NCBI GenBank assembly: GCA_902729315.2
Contig: LR746264.1
Location: 10,075,878 to 10,139,877, forward strand
Reading direction: 5' to 3'
Source: Spirodela intermedia
Taxonomy: Eukaryota > Streptophyta > Magnoliopsida > Alismatales > Araceae
DNA length: 64,000 bases
Each line of letters starts with the position of its first letter. Within the stretch, counting starts at the first letter, position 1. Below the pieces are notes generated by a model. It did not search any database. It was not told where the DNA came from and saw only the letters and a program-made list of their open reading frames with translations. The position numbers and the translations under genes were made by a program. Shown here in pieces: positions 34,029-58,682 of the stretch.

Positions 34029-37000
34029 TCAGGGCCCGTCACCTAAGGCGCAACAGATGGTGGGTTTCTGCCCTTGGAACACCTTGGTGGGTTCCCCCGT
34101 TGCTATACTCCACATTCTCGCAGTTGCATCGGAGGACGCTGGATGCCAATCAGGGGGAGGAAATATAAGCATTCGCCAAGAACAAAGGTTACCCAGGAGA
34201 ATTGATGCGACGGGTGAAGCAAGTGATTCTCCAAGGAGGCATTTTGGACATACCCGTTATTAAACCAGAGCCATCGGCGGTGAAAGCACAGTCCCACACC
34301 CACCGCTGGTGCCCTGAGAGAGAGAGAGAGAGAGAGAGGCCAAGGAAGCTCTTCATCACAAGGCACAAGTCTATCAACATATCTATATATACACGTATAA
34401 ATGATTGCTTACCGACTAAAGTTCGCTCCAAGGCAAAACCATCAACATTCCATATTTTGACAGTGCAATCAGCAGATGCAGTCGCCAGATACCTACAAGG
34501 ATTACAGTCATTCAAACAATACAGGTACAGGAAAATAGAGAAGCATTCATTAAAAGTACAAGATAAACAAATATTTCTGCATATCATTCAAATTTAGTTT
34601 TTTTTTTCCCTGGACGAAACCCGAAAACAGAAGCATTTGACTTTCGGATATGAAATTTTCACCTCTGGGGATCACATAGTTCAGGAGAAAGAAGGCATTT
34701 TAGAATGTAGCCACCATGTGCCTGCAACTTGTGCAGTGGTTCAAAATAGCTCATGATCTGCAGAATATTATCACGTCGTCATCCATGCAGGGCCAAGCAA
34801 GACTGTCGATGATATTCTCAGAGACAAGAGTATAAGAAAGCGGCTGACAGGGACCTGTGTTCCCCTCAGTAACCTCCAGACGTAGCATGTTCCGTTATTG
34901 TTTGCAGCAACAACCAAGCTGCCATCCCACATCATGGATAAAGATCGTATGGCAGTGTCTACCTCTGGCACCTGCACCGGGGGGCATGGAAGGATCCAAT
35001 ATTTACGGAGTTCCCTCTCGGTCCAAAGTCAGTTGAGTTTCTAACAGGGGGTAATGTACAGATACTTACCAGCTCACAGCTGCAAGAATTGGCAGTCAGA
35101 TCCCACACACGTATATTTCCATTTTGATCGCCAGATATAATTTCCTTCTGTAAAATTATATAAGAACACATGAATAACCATACTGAGTAAAAGAGCAGGA
35201 AAAAGAGATTTTATAGTAATGGAAAAAGCAGGCAATACCAAACAATAATAGTAACTGAACAAGACCAAACAATATTCCATAACAATTCCGAGAATCGTCC
35301 AGCATATGAACATCATAATTTATAGCTAACTCAATACTATTGTCCAATTAAGAAGCAGCTGGCTTAAGGCTTCGTAGACAACCGCTTGAAACTGTAAAGG
35401 GGAGTTTAAGCTGACCTCATTTGGGTGCAGAACAACAGTGTTTACAGCTGCACGGCTTTCATATTCCCTTTGGCAACCAGGAGCCCTGGAATGCACAAAG
35501 AGGTACAGCAACCCAGATGTATTAGGCGTATGACTAATAAAACCAATCGGTGAAAAGGTCACCAAGGCACAAAGTATGCAAGGTAAGATAAGGGTACGAA
35601 AGAAATTCATTTTCGTGTGTTTTTGCAAGTGGATATATACACGGATGTGCATTTATGCAACTAAGTCAGTGGGTTTTATAAGCCGCAGGATAACAGACAA
35701 GTTCAATCAAAGCAAAACGCCATCTCAAGAGTCTACAAAGAACATCATAACTAATCTTCAGTATTCGTCCAATTCTAGACCATTTACACCCTCTACTCTC
35801 AAGTTCAAAAATTAAAGGCACTTGCCACCTTTTTTATATACCTGAGGGGATATTCCACAATGCACATATAGTGATTGATACACTAACTTGCAAAGAGACA
35901 TTAAACACAATAATTTGCGAACATGCTTAAAACAAGGTAATTTCGCCACCTTAAATCCCAGATTTTGATTGTACCGTCTTCAGAACCCGAATACATCCAA
36001 TTGCCATTGGATTCAAACCCTACTGCCATGACATTGCCTGCGTGGGACTCAAAGCTGAAAACCTGGCACAGAACGGGAGCTGAAGCATAAGAGTTTAGAG
36101 CATAGATTTGACACTTGTCTGTCTTAAAGGAATGAAAGCTCTAAATGAGAAAACATACTGGCTCCGCTCTGCTAGAGTTTACATCAAAAAGGCGAATGTG
36201 GGGATTTCCAGCCGCAGCCAGGTATTTTCTATCAGGGGTTATTTCAAGTCTATTAATGTGCTGCACAGATGAATATGGTCAGTATCACAGGAATGGTGAC
36301 AGATTTCAGGACACATAATGAAACCTTAAGTAGGCCAAAGCAAAGAAGATAAATAGTCAAAACACTTGCCACACTAAAGGACAGTATCTAGTTGAGATAT
36401 GTGAATCAGGGCCAAGAGATCAATGAACATAATTCTACTATATCTGGATTGCTTTCGGTGTCCAGGGTGTCCAACACAAATAAGCTTTTGACCAATCGAT
36501 TAACAAGGTATAAACGAATAACCAGAAAAAGACAAAAAAATAATGGTCAAGCTTCTAGACAGATTATGAATTCGGTCAGGACAAATAAAAACCTTCGTTA
36601 AAGTCTTGGTCACACACGACATTGATTACAAAGCTTTATTCAATACATTGCTTCCCAAACAATGTTTGTATCATCAACAGGGTCATTTGAAGATTCGTAA
36701 GCATCTGTAGCATTTTAACACTACTTGGGAGTATCCATAATGCAGAACCAGTCAAGATTTAAGACGTTTACTATTCTATGGACGAAAAAACGCAAAACAA
36801 AATTTCAAAATCTTGTGGTCGAATCGTAGCATTAACTGCGACATGTTCAATCGCATAAAAATCTTCACACTTCCGTTAGGAGTTCTACGAAATTCCAGGT
36901 AGTCCTGGTCCCTGAAGGTGCATTCTATGCGCATAAGGACATTGGAGATGGAATGAGAAATAAATTGAAAATAGATAAAGACATACAAAAGAAGAAGAAT

Positions 37001-38293
37001 AGCTTTCCTGTTTGTCTAAAAAACCTTTACAGGTGATGCAAAAGAGATTTCTCTGAAGGTCTTTAAATGGCAGAGTGTAGAAACACATCACTTTCATTAG
37101 ATTGAAGTTTCCTGAAAACAACCTTTTAACGAAGAAGCTTCCCTCCATTCACAAACCACAAAACGGAGAAGTAAAAATCTCAGAACTAACTGGGGTCGAA
37201 AAGGGTGCCCATATTGTTTCAACTAAGAGGTGATAAATCAAGCTGCTATAATCAATGTGATAGTTCATCAAATAAGGTACTGCTAGAAGTAAAGAAACAT
37301 ATCAGAGAACCCACTGTTGGCAAAAGGCTGCAACACTAAGGAAATAACGGTTTTGGAAAACTTTAATTTGCTAGAATAATTGGTCACCTGGCCTGACAAT
37401 GAAGAAATATGATGATCGAAAGCACCAGATAGACACAATCAATCATAGGAGTCATTTCACCTCAGAAAAGCCAATGCGTTGTAGCATATCCAAATATCCA
37501 AATAAAAGCCTGATAAAAGATTCACGCTTTGATTCCACCTATGTCCTTCCATCATCCCATCTACACAAAAAGCTCGCTACCATATTTCATCACCCTCTTC
37601 TCGAAGATATGCACATCTCCAACGACAGGTCTCCTCTTACAATTATTGTCGGGAAGACTAACCTAGGGACAAAGGGAAGATGTAGAGCTACCCCCCTTCC
37701 CCATTTATTAGTTCAAAAAGAAAATTAGAGACGAAAAACACATTTTCCTCACTGGTAATTCAATTCATTTGATATGTTCCACAGAGGACCAAGAAACCAG
37801 ATGTCCCAGTGACTCTCCATAAACAGCGAAACCGATTGACAGAGAAACAAGAATGGCATGCGCTCTAGAGAACAAACGCATTGAAACGACTGCTGAAGCT
37901 GACCGAAACTGCAGATTAAGAAAGGAAACTAAAGAGGCAATTTCACTGCAACTGAGCTTATGGGAGAATTCCATGCAACCTGGGTATAGCTTTGATTATA
38001 ATCCTTATCATATCTTGCGGACGTCAGAAAGTTCTAACATATTAGTAGATGGCCATCTCAATACTAACCACCATGGATGCGGTTCTCATCAAGTCACAAA
38101 CCCAAAACACAAGACAGCATCGGTTACTGTTAGGACAAACAAAAAATTGGCCACACAGACGAACAGTGAGAGTTGTCAAACTCACTGAATCTGGATATTG
38201 AATAGTGCGGTAACACCGTCCGCTCTTTGTCTCCCAAAACCTTATGATGTGGTCGTACGCCGCTGTCACCAGAGTCGCTGAAGGTTGAGTCAT
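34029..38293 (-). CDS. LST8: WD40 protein LST8, TOR complex subunit
   Basis: Ten exons join in phase to 310 residues: 38293-38186, 36260-36159, 36062-35950, 35485-35416, 35147-35070, 34971-34855, 34757-34663, 34492-34413, 34313-34254 and 34138-34029. That is the usual LST8 length of about 305. Seven WD repeats fill the protein, with near-invariant family stretches: [128 protein letters not shown] and [12 protein letters not shown]8 binds the kinase domain of TOR and stabilises the growth-promoting TOR complex. The C-terminus ([16 protein letters not shown]) is slightly altered and shorter than the form I would expect. The first intron is nearly 2 kb and contains no recognisable gene. The gene is head-to-head with the glucanase gene. 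Confidence 0.96.
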
Positions 38294-39919
38294 ACTATGA
38301 TCTCCTGATGTTCAAAAAATAAAATGGAAACCAACCCAATATCAGGATCGATAGGACGGGCAAGATGAGGGGGGAAGGAAGGATAGATCAACGACCTAAA
38401 CCATTAATTTGACAGACATCACTCGACCATGAGGTTTACGTCGTATTTACTCTGTCAATCCGTTGAGGACGAGGGAAACACGTCGTATTACGTCCTCGGA
38501 ACTCATGCCACCTCCAAAGCTCGGTTAGCCTCGATTGGCCGAAGCGTAAGAACACGAGGAACAACTGAGTCGAAGTTACCAGCACTCGCACACGGCGGGA
38601 GAGGGGGAATGGCGGATGGAAACAGAGACACAAAACCCCATCCTCCTAAACCCTAGGAATGGCCGAAATCAGAGGTTCGAGATGCTCAGCAGGGGTATGC
38701 TCTAAGAAGCGAGATTGGAGATGCAGGACAAGAGACGTTGTTCGAGGCTCGCAGCTGCGCCGTCAGAGGAACACAGACGGGAAAATTAGAAAATACTACT
38801 GACTGGCTTCCTTCTGCTACAAGACTTAACTATCACGCTGCCTCGCCGTAACCATTGGATCCACTCCATCGAACGGCTGGAACAAGCAGAGGACATTTTG
38901 TTGCATAACAGTTCTTCCCGGGCTTGGGTTCTCTCTCCCACCTCTCCGTCATCGCCATTTTCCCCTCTTCCTCTGCCTTCTCCTCTACCCGCAAGGCGGT
39001 GGGGGTGGTGATGATGATGATTCAGTCCATCCGGCTTCCTGACCCGATCAGTTTGACTCCTCCACGTCCCACATTCCCACTCTCTTCAACTTCAACTTCA
39101 ACTTCAATCAACTCCACCTACAGTCCGGGGGAGCTATGCTCGGAAGATCGGGGCGAGTTCCCGGGAATCTCACACTGTTTCATCTCGCTGGCAACAACTC
39201 GCCTTCCGGGCAAGAAACGACGGCATCCGATGGCTCCAACCTGGCTCTACAACACTCACACGCCGCCTCCATTCCATCGGTCCCCGGCCACGAACGGAGC
39301 GTACTACATACGTCTGCGCAATCGTCCCCAGAGCTCGTGAGGCTCAGCTCGCACAGGACCTGATCAGCTGATCGGTGGACGCGAGATCGAAGAGGAGATT
39401 TAAGTTCCAGGATCCCCCCACAGCCCGTCTTCAACATGAAACGGTCGCCACCGGCCGCGCCGCCTCGAGTTCACGCTTCCCCGGAGAAGGCTGCCAGCGC
39501 CGGAGGAGGAGACCGCCGACTTCACGCGTTCGGATCAACGGACGGGTTCATGTCAGTGCCCGACAAGGATCCGGTTAGCTAGCGCCTCAACGGGCCGGGA
39601 CAAGCTCAGGCCCGAAATAAAGTTAAAAGCCCATTCTCAAGGAATCGTAGAGGACCCCCGGCCCGAGAACTTAATAAAGGTAAGGCCCGAAACCCAGCCC
39701 GTAATTGTTTAAACAGGAGGAGAGAGTCGCACGTGTCAACATATCAGGTATCCGTTGCGGCCATAGCTGGGGACGCGTTTCGCCAGATTTGCACGTGTGG
39801 CTGTCGGCGGGCAAAGTAAAGGAGTTCACGTCTCCTCGGCTTTATATATAAATAGAGACCCTCCGCAAGATATCTGCCTCACACGGTTTCTTCTTCTTCT
39901 TCATTATCCCATCTAAAAC
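38294..39919. other. Head-to-head intergenic region between LST8 (-) and the glucanase gene (+)
   Basis: About 1.6 kb. The LST8 leader and promoter lie on the left. Open frames of 138 codons (38924-39340, +) and 85 codons (39180-39437, -) overlap each other and match no family I know. A clear TATA box for the glucanase gene is at 39841-39855. Confidence 0.6.
39841..39855 (+). promoter_or_regulatory. TATA box of the glucanase gene
   Basis: TTTATATATAAATAG lies about 65-80 bases before the ATG at 39920, a strong plant TATA element at the right distance for a short leader. Confidence 0.75.
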
Positions 39920-41684
39920 ATGGTGCGAGCTCCTGTGCCGGCGGCGCTTCTCGCCGGCGCCAGCGCCGTCCTCCTCCTCCTCTGCTCATTCCAGGTCGCT
40001 TTCTCTCTCTCCATCGGAGTCAACTATGGTGCCCTCGCCGACAATCTCCCACCGCCGGCGCAGGTGGCGGCGTTCCTCAAGGAGAACACCTTCATCGACC
40101 GCGTGAAGCTCTTCGACGCCAATCCCGTGTTCATCCGAGCCTTCGCTGGCACCGGCGTCTCCATGGTGGTCACCGTCGCCAACGGCGACATCCCAGGCCT
40201 CGCCAAGCTGCCGGCGGCGCGCGACTGGATCGCCGCCCACATCGCGCCCTTCTACCCCGCCACCAACATCTCCCTGCTCGCCGTCGGGAACGAGGTGCTG
40301 GCCACCTCCGACAAGAACCTCATCGCCCATCTCCTGCCGGCGATGCGGTCCCTCACTGCCGCGCTAGCTCAGGCTGGCATGGGGAAGATCAGGGTGACGA
40401 CCCCGCACTCGCTGGGCATCCTCGCCGCCTCCGAGCCCCCTTCAACCGGCCGCTTCCGCAGGGGCTATGACCGCGCGATACTCGCACCAATGCTGCAGTT
40501 CCACCGCCAGACGAAGACCCCATTCATGGTGAACCCTTACCCCTACTTCGGCTACACGGGGAGGACGCTGAACTACGCCATCTTCAAGCCCAACGGGGGG
40601 GTCTTCGACTCCGCCACCGGTATCAACTACACGAACATGTTCGTGGCGCAGATGGACGCGGTGTACTCGGGGATGAAGCGGCTCGGTTACGGGGACGTGG
40701 AGATCGCGGTGGGGGAGACCGGGTGGCCTTCCGTCGGGGATGCCGATCAGCCGGCGGTGTCTGTGGAGAACGCCGCCTCCTACAACGGGAACCTGATCCG
40801 GGAGGTGAACTCCGGGAGGGGGACGCCGCTGATGCCGGGGAGGAGATTCGAGACGTACATCTTCTCCCTGTTCAACGAGAACCAGAAGCCCGGGCCCACG
40901 GCGGAGCGCAACTTCGGCCTCTTCAGGGCGGACCTGACGCCGGTCTATGACGTGGGGCTCACGCGGACGAGGGTACGCCGCTTCTCCTCTTTAATGCCTG
41001 TTTTCTTCACCGTCATTAATTAAAGAAATTGCACTGGCGAGGGGACCGTTGCGGCCCGGGAAGAGCGGTAGTGGCGGTGGGTGCGTGCCGATTGTGCCGC
41101 CACTGTCGTCCCCACTCGCCTGATAAAGGCGGGGAGCGGCTGACTGTGGAATCACGTCGGCCGACTTGTAGTGCTGCCGCCTCTCCTCGTCGGCGGATGC
41201 TTCTTGGGACCGACCACCTTTCGGTCTCCCTCCTCCTCTTTCTTTATCCTGCCTGATCTCTTCGTCTGCATTCGTCTCCGGCGGGGTTGTGATGCAGGCT
41301 GCCGCGGTGGCGGGGGGGAGGAGATGGTGCCTGCCCAGCGGGGGGGCCAGCGAGGCGGCGCTGCAGGCGAACATAGACTACGTCTGCAGCAGCGGGGTGG
41401 ACTGCCGATCGATTCAGCAGGGGGGGGCGTGCTTCCTGCCCAACACTCTGCGCTCCCACGCGGCCTTCGCCATGAACGCCTATTACCAATCCGCCGGCCG
41501 ACACGACTTCAACTGCGACTTCGGCAAGACCGGCGTCGTCACCCTCTCCGACCCAAGTAAGCAATCCTTCTCCATAGCCGCTACTCTCTTCCTCTGACCC
41601 AACTTGCCGTCTTCCTCCTCCGCTGACCCAACTCGCCGTCTTCTTCTTCTCACAGGCTACGGGAGCTGCAAGTACCCCGCCTGA
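39920..41684 (+). CDS. GH17 glucan endo-1,3-beta-glucosidase with C-terminal X8 (CBM43) module
   Basis: Three exons (39920-40972, 41298-41556, 41656-41684) join in phase to 446 residues. A signal peptide ([20 protein letters not shown]) covers residues 10-29. The GH17 barrel starts with [15 protein letters not shown]. It contains [10 protein letters not shown] with the acid/base Glu, [10 protein letters not shown], and [12 protein letters not shown] with the nucleophile Glu, and ends near [14 protein letters not shown]. The second exon encodes the X8 module ([56 protein letters not shown]), which binds beta-1,3-glucan. The end (SYGSCKYPA) lacks a hydrophobic tail, so no GPI anchor is predicted and the protein is probably secreted to the wall. 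The enzyme hydrolyses callose-type glucans. Reading through the first donor gives a stop at 41023, which would remove the X8 module. Confidence 0.95.
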
Positions 41685-42142
41685 AGACCGAGGAGGAGGA
41701 CGGGGAATATTCCCCCTTTGTTTTCTTTTCTAGGTGTAAATTTAAGTTATATGAAATTGATTTAATTTTCAGTACAATCACACGATAAGCGGTAACATTT
41801 TCCCATAAAAACATTGCTATACGTTAAATATTAAAAATACCTTATGTAAATAAATATTAACTTTTATACCCGTGCTTCTCGCAGGATGAGAGAGAGAGAG
41901 AGGAGAAGGGTGATTGGGGGTATTTACATTATCGATTTAAAGATATCCGTCAACTATGGCAAGGAGAGATATTGATTTAAACAGAGATTCAGATCCGACG
42001 GGAGCCAAACCAGATGAAGCGCAGGGCCTGTACAGATTTGAGTCACGAGAGAAAAAAAGAAGAGGGAAACTCAGTCGCCATGCCAGCAAACAAGAGACCC
42101 CAAGAAATATACCTGGAGACGGAGGAATAGACACAGACAGGC

Positions 42143-42198
<56 letters not shown>

Positions 42199-42353
42199 GC
42201 CTTCGATTGATCTATTCCAGGGTCTTGTCGCACCATTCTGACCTGGTACCCAGAAGCATTTCCTGCTGATTATATGCGTAAAAACTACAGATGAAGATGT
42301 CGCATTGGGATGGAGAAAGATGAACTCACCATCGTAAGAACTCTGAAAGGGTC
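41685..42353. other. Convergent 3' region between the glucanase gene and PRT6
   Basis: About 670 bases containing both 3' untranslated regions. A long GA array lies at 42145-42196. No gene is recognised. Confidence 0.6.
42145..42196. repeat. (AG)n microsatellite
   Basis: A perfect AG run of about 52 bp, 158 bases downstream of the PRT6 stop. Confidence 0.95.
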
Positions 42354-54303
<11,950 letters not shown>

Positions 54304-55657
54304 GCCGGCCACTAGACGCAGCCAATCCGTGCAGCTCCAGATGCTTGATCCACAACCCCTGCGCCCCAGCGTTGCGGAGGTCGAGAGAGAGGGAGAGGCT
54401 ACAGCCAGAGACTCCCCCGGCGATTCCGATCACCGAAGAGAACCCCGGCGGGAATACAGAGCAAATTCAACTCCCCGCAAGACCAGACCTCTCGTCCCAT
54501 AGGGCTCGACGACTGAGTACTCCCCATCATATCCCGCTCCTCGCCCCTCCTGGCACCGCCACCGCCACCGCCACCGCCCTGTTCTTCCCGTAGCCCCTCC
54601 CTACTTCCTGATCCGACGAACGCAGAACTTCTGTTTATGAATATTTAAGCGTTTTACTTTTTTTCTAAATACATTTTCCTACTACAGTTGCCTTCACGGT
54701 ATCCCGGACCCGAACCGTTTACTCGATCCGAACCCACACAATAGAAAATATTCAAAACGGATTATTCGGTGTGTGCCGTGACGCCACGTAACTCTCTCAG
54801 ATGCTGCCCGGCCACTGTCTGCGTGTCCCCATCATTCGTGGCGGGCCCCACCGCGCTCATTTGGGTCTGCGACGTGGGCGAAGACCATTGGATCAGAACG
54901 TTTCCCCGGTGGTCCCGATCGGAATCGTGACAGAACTGCACGAGGCAGACCGTTCGATCCCGTCAGGCGGATCCCGATCACAGATGGTCGACTGATCCGG
55001 TCCGTCGATCTGACTGTGGGCCCTTCCCTCGGAGTTGAAAAAGGCGGCGTATTTCAGTCCTCGGTCTGAGGTGACATGTCGTCATACTTACCGAAGAAAA
55101 TGCCTTCATTTATTTACGGTTGACTAATAATCCCCACAGGCGTGGACGGGGCAGGTCGACGTTTCAGGCAAGACCGTTGAAAAATACCCCACGTTGACCA
55201 GTCGGCATGGGTCAAAGAGAGGGCCTGGTGCGCAGATAATGCCTATATACATCCTCGAGTCGGCGTTTGTTGAACATAGGACCAGACAGAAAAGAGGTCA
55301 AAATTTGACCGTGGTAGATAATTAAACTATCACCGTCTTTAAAATAGTAAAAATATAAAAAGACATTGTTAAAGGGTATGACTGTGTTTCCCAAAAATCG
55401 ATGTCATTTCTAGGGAAAAAAAGGAAAGAGAGTTAACCACTTCCCCTCTCCAAGCCGCTTGGCAAGGTAAGAATGGCGGCTCAAAGACATGAACAGCTGA
55501 TCAGTCATGAGACGAGATCACAACCCACTAACTCTGCTGCCATGGAGAGCCCAAACTGTGATCATAATTCTATGAAAACGAGGAAGCTGCACATCACAAG
55601 AGCCTGGAGCTTCCCACATCTTAACTAGAATATTCTGAATCTGTAGTCTTCTCCTTC
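54304..55657. other. Intergenic region between PRT6 and the thioesterase gene
   Basis: About 1.35 kb. It holds the PRT6 5' leader and promoter, with CGCCAC-type short repeats near 54558-54580, and the 3' flank of the thioesterase gene. No coding sequence is recognised. Confidence 0.6.
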
Positions 55658-57307
55658 TTATACGCTTCCTGAATGGGAAATAAATCAGATGTTGCTGTGA
55701 AGCTTACCGAACATGGAGTGTCTGCCCTCGGCGATTATCTCTCCGGTCCTTTTGTTTTTGAGAAGAACAATCGTACCGGAATAACCCCCTTTTCGCCCCA
55801 GCACCCGGGAGGTGATCTCTAGCTCATCCTGCCCACCAATTGAAAACATCACCAGGCTCAAGCAGAGAGAAAAATGGTTCAGTGGTGAGCGCAGAGGATA
55901 GATCAAGGGAAGTCCGGCTGGAAGTCAACTGCATCAATCGTCCATGTGAAAAATGCAGTGACTTAATCAATAGGAGCAAAGCTGGAAAACTCAGCAGATC
56001 ATCCTCTGACAAAACGTAAAAAAATAATTGGGTGCAGAAGCAAAGTCGCAGATGATGTTAGGATTTCTTTTATGGAAATGTTGACGGGCTCTGCGATAAT
56101 CCTGTGGTTGATTTTTATGATTTTCCTGTAAAAAAATAATTGGGTGCAGAAGCAAAGCCGCAAAAGATTTTTAGGATTTTATGGAAATGTTGATGAGATC
56201 TGCGATAATCCTGTTGTTTATTTTTAGGATTTCCCTGTAAAAAAAATAAAAATGGGTGCAGAAGCAAAGCCGCAAAAGATTTTTAGGAGTTTTTTATGGA
56301 AATGTTGATGGGCTCTGAGATGATCCTGTGGATGATTACATGAAAAAGCTTCCTCTATTTGTTTGTCAATCTTGATAGGGTGTGAAAGATGCTTCTAATT
56401 TGGGGATGCTTTCTTACATCAATCCTTGCAGTCGACAAGTACGCAACGGAGATGTTGACAGAGACTTGGGTGTGATGACCATAGGTAAGGAGAGCATGTC
56501 CTCCGAGCTCGTCAACCAGGCTGGCAATGGCTCCTGTTGATAAGTTCCCGTCTGCACCCTGGAGAGAAGAGGGAGAAAAAGCGTACGAGAGTCAAACCAG
56601 AGCAGGATTCAGAAACCCCCATCCCAAGACCCTGGAGTCGAATCTAGCCCCCATGAAGAAGGCGGTCCTGTGATTCGTTTGAGGAAAACGCCGGGATCAA
56701 TCGTTCAAAGTGGGAATCCATGCTTCGCAGAATCTGTACGTCTTCGAATGAAGAAGACCTTTCAGATCGAGGAAGGAAGGTTTCCGGCGGTCATTCCCAT
56801 CTGTAGCCCTAGAACCCCTTTTTCAAGATGACCGCTCAAGAACAGTGATCAAAGGTAAATCCCCACAACTCAATACAACTCAAGAGCGCCAATTCCAGAG
56901 GAGAAACAGAGCTCAGGTAATGGAGGGCATAAATTCCACCAAAACACAGTCGGCTACGAAGCACCATGAACAGATCGGCCAGTTCGTCGATCTCTTCGAC
57001 AACCAATGCCTTTCCTACGTCGAGGATCGCATAGATACAGAGCAAGATCCACTGCAGCCGATGGGAACGAGAAGAATCAGACGCGCAGAGAAGTTGGGGG
57101 CGGAGGAGAACTCACTGTGTGGCCGGGCGTCACTCGGAAGGAGTAGCGGACGAGGCCGTGCTCGGCCCAGACGACTCGTATTCCTCGTATAGAGAAAGCT
57201 TCGAAGAAGCTCGGGGATATCCTTGGGCGCTGGGGGGCGACGGCGAGTCCGGCAACGCGCTCTTCCTCCGCCGCCGGCGTCAAGAAATCCCTCACTCTCT
57301 GCTCCAT
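55658..57307 (-). CDS. Hotdog-fold acyl-CoA thioesterase (ACOT13 / 4HBT-like)
   Basis: Four exons (57307-57116, 56558-56418, 55828-55708, 55668-55658) join in phase to 154 residues, the normal size for a single hotdog domain. Family features are PSFFEAFSIRGIRVVWAEHG and RYSFRVTP in the first exon, DGNLSTGAIASLVDELGGHA with the helix that packs in the hotdog and a catalytic Asp/Glu region, HHTQVSVNISVAYLSTA, and then VLGRKGGYSGTIVLLKNKRT with GEIIAEGRHSMFG. Relatives hydrolyse fatty acyl-CoA in chloroplast, peroxisome or mitochondrion. No clear targeting peptide is seen. The last exon is only 11 nt and encodes the final three residues and stop. Reading through its donor instead gives KLHSNI and a stop at 55685, so two C-termini are possible. 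Confidence 0.9.
56018..56345. repeat. Three tandem units of about 112 bp in a thioesterase intron
   Basis: The anchor GGGTGCAGAAGCAAAG begins at 56030, 56142 and 56254, a spacing of exactly 112 bp each time. The units share an A-rich start (AAAAAATAATT), GGAAATGTTGA and GATAATCCTGT-like blocks, with several substitutions and small indels. They lie in the intron between exons 56558-56418 and 55828-55708. Confidence 0.93.
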
Positions 57308-57656
57308 TCTCGCCGTCCGACGACTCCTTCCCGTTCGCCGCCCCTATTAGCGGTTGGTTCTCGTCGGAACTGACGCTATTACAGAAGCATCCTGCTATAA
57401 TTCAACAAGTAACGAAAATACCTCCATAGACGATTTAGTTACGAAAGCCCAAAAATTACTATCGCTCGAATTTCGCCCAAGTCGTCGTCACATTCAACGC
57501 CGCCTTTTCCTCTGTCGGCTAAAAGGAGTAATTTTTCAGACATTTTCGCTCATCCTACGACAATCCCTTCAATGGCCGATGTCTTTCTACTCCGCTGTTA
57601 CAGTTTTCCGGAAATGGCAAGAGATCCAGAGAAGGAAGGGAGGAAGAAGGTGGCTG
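57308..57656. other. Spacer between the thioesterase start and the AS1 stop
   Basis: About 350 bases containing the thioesterase promoter and leader and the AS1 3' untranslated region. No gene is recognised. Confidence 0.6.
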
Positions 57657-58682
57657 TCATGGCCCGGCGGTGTCGGGAGAAGGCCGCCGCAGGGGACCCA
57701 TCATCTGGTCGAGGAGTCTGGCCAGTTGCAGGTGCTTCGCCGCCCACTGCTCAGCCAGCTTCTGCTCCTTGAGCTCGGCGTCCCTCCGGAGGGCGGAGAG
57801 CTGGTCTCTGAACTCCGCTTCGATCTTCTCCACGGCGGCGGCCTGCTCCTCCCGGAGGGCCCTGACCCTGGACTCGATCTCCAGTATCTTCTCCTTCCTC
57901 TTGCAGGCCTTCTCCAGCTCTAGCTGCAGCTCTACCCGCTTGAGCCGCCAGGCCGCTTCCTTCCGGTGGGACGCCCACGCCCGGCGGCCTTCTTCGACCT
58001 CCCGGCAACGCTCGACGAGCTCCGAGACGACCCACGGCCGGGAGGCGGCGGCGGCGGCGGCAACGGCGGGGGCCAAGGGTGGGCCGCCGCCGTCCGCCGG
58101 CAGAGAGGTGGGCGAGAGGGAGAGGGTGACGGAGGGGGGAGACGAAGAAGAAGAAGAGGGCGGCGGCGGCGGCGGCGGTGGCGGCAGCGAAGAGGAGAGC
58201 CAGGGGGGCTGCTGCTGGAGCAGCGGCGCCGCCATGTAGAGAGAGGGGGTCCGCCGGTCCTTGACGAGCTTCTCGGCGAAATTCTCGAGGATGTGGTCGT
58301 AGCGGGCTTGGTCGATGGGCTCCGCCAGGGTCTTGCTGCTGGCCTCCTCCAGCTCCCGGCGCTGCTTCTCCTTGAAGACCTCCCACCACTTGCCGAGCCG
58401 CTTGGCGGTGCGGCCGGGCACCTCGGCGGCGATCTTCTTCCACTTGTTGCCGTGCTTGGCCTGCAGGCGGATGACCAGGCACTGCTCCTCCTCCGTCAGG
58501 GAGCCCTTCTTGAGCCCGGGCTTGAGATAGTTCTTCCACCGCTCAAGGCAGGACTTGGCATCCCTGTCGAAGGCCACCCCCATGCGCTGCGAGACCAGGC
58601 TCCACTCATGCGGCCCGTACTGCTTCACGTAGGCCCGCAGGACGGCGTCTTCTTCCGATCTCCACCGCTGCCGCTCCTTCAT
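57657..58682 (-). CDS. AS1: MYB transcription factor ASYMMETRIC LEAVES1 / ROUGH SHEATH2 / PHANTASTICA
   Basis: A single exon of 341 residues, as is usual for this gene. It has two MYB repeats. R2 begins [20 protein letters not shown] and ends [17 protein letters not shown]3 runs [20 protein letters not shown] to [19 protein letters not shown]. The KNYLKPG and [13 protein letters not shown] stretches are hallmarks of the ARP family rather than ordinary R2R3-MYBs. The middle is Pro/Ser-rich, with a run of nine Pro and the [10 protein letters not shown] motif. The C-terminal half is a coiled coil ([47 protein letters not shown]-like heptads) used for AS2 binding and dimerisation. ARP proteins repress class I KNOX genes in leaf primordia. 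Codon use is GC-rich. Confidence 0.97.
   Translation of the reverse strand: MKERQRWRSEEDAVLRAYVKQYGPHEWSLVSQRMGVAFDRDAKSCLERWKNYLKPGLKKGSLTEEEQCLVIRLQAKHGNKWKKIAAEVPGRTAKRLGKWWEVFKEKQRRELEEASSKTLAEPIDQARYDHILENFAEKLVKDRRTPSLYMAAPLLQQQPPWLSSSLPPPPPPPPPSSSSSSPPSVTLSLSPTSLPADGGGPPLAPAVAAAAAASRPWVVSELVERCREVEEGRRAWASHRKEAAWRLKRVELQLELEKACKRKEKILEIESRVRALREEQAAAVEKIEAEFRDQLSALRRDAELKEQKLAEQWAAKHLQLARLLDQMMGPLRRPSPDTAGP

Noticed and set aside
38924-39437. Overlapping open frames between LST8 and the glucanase gene
   Set aside because: The translations are rich in Ser, Thr and Pro or lack any recognisable pattern, and they overlap on opposite strands with no supporting signal.
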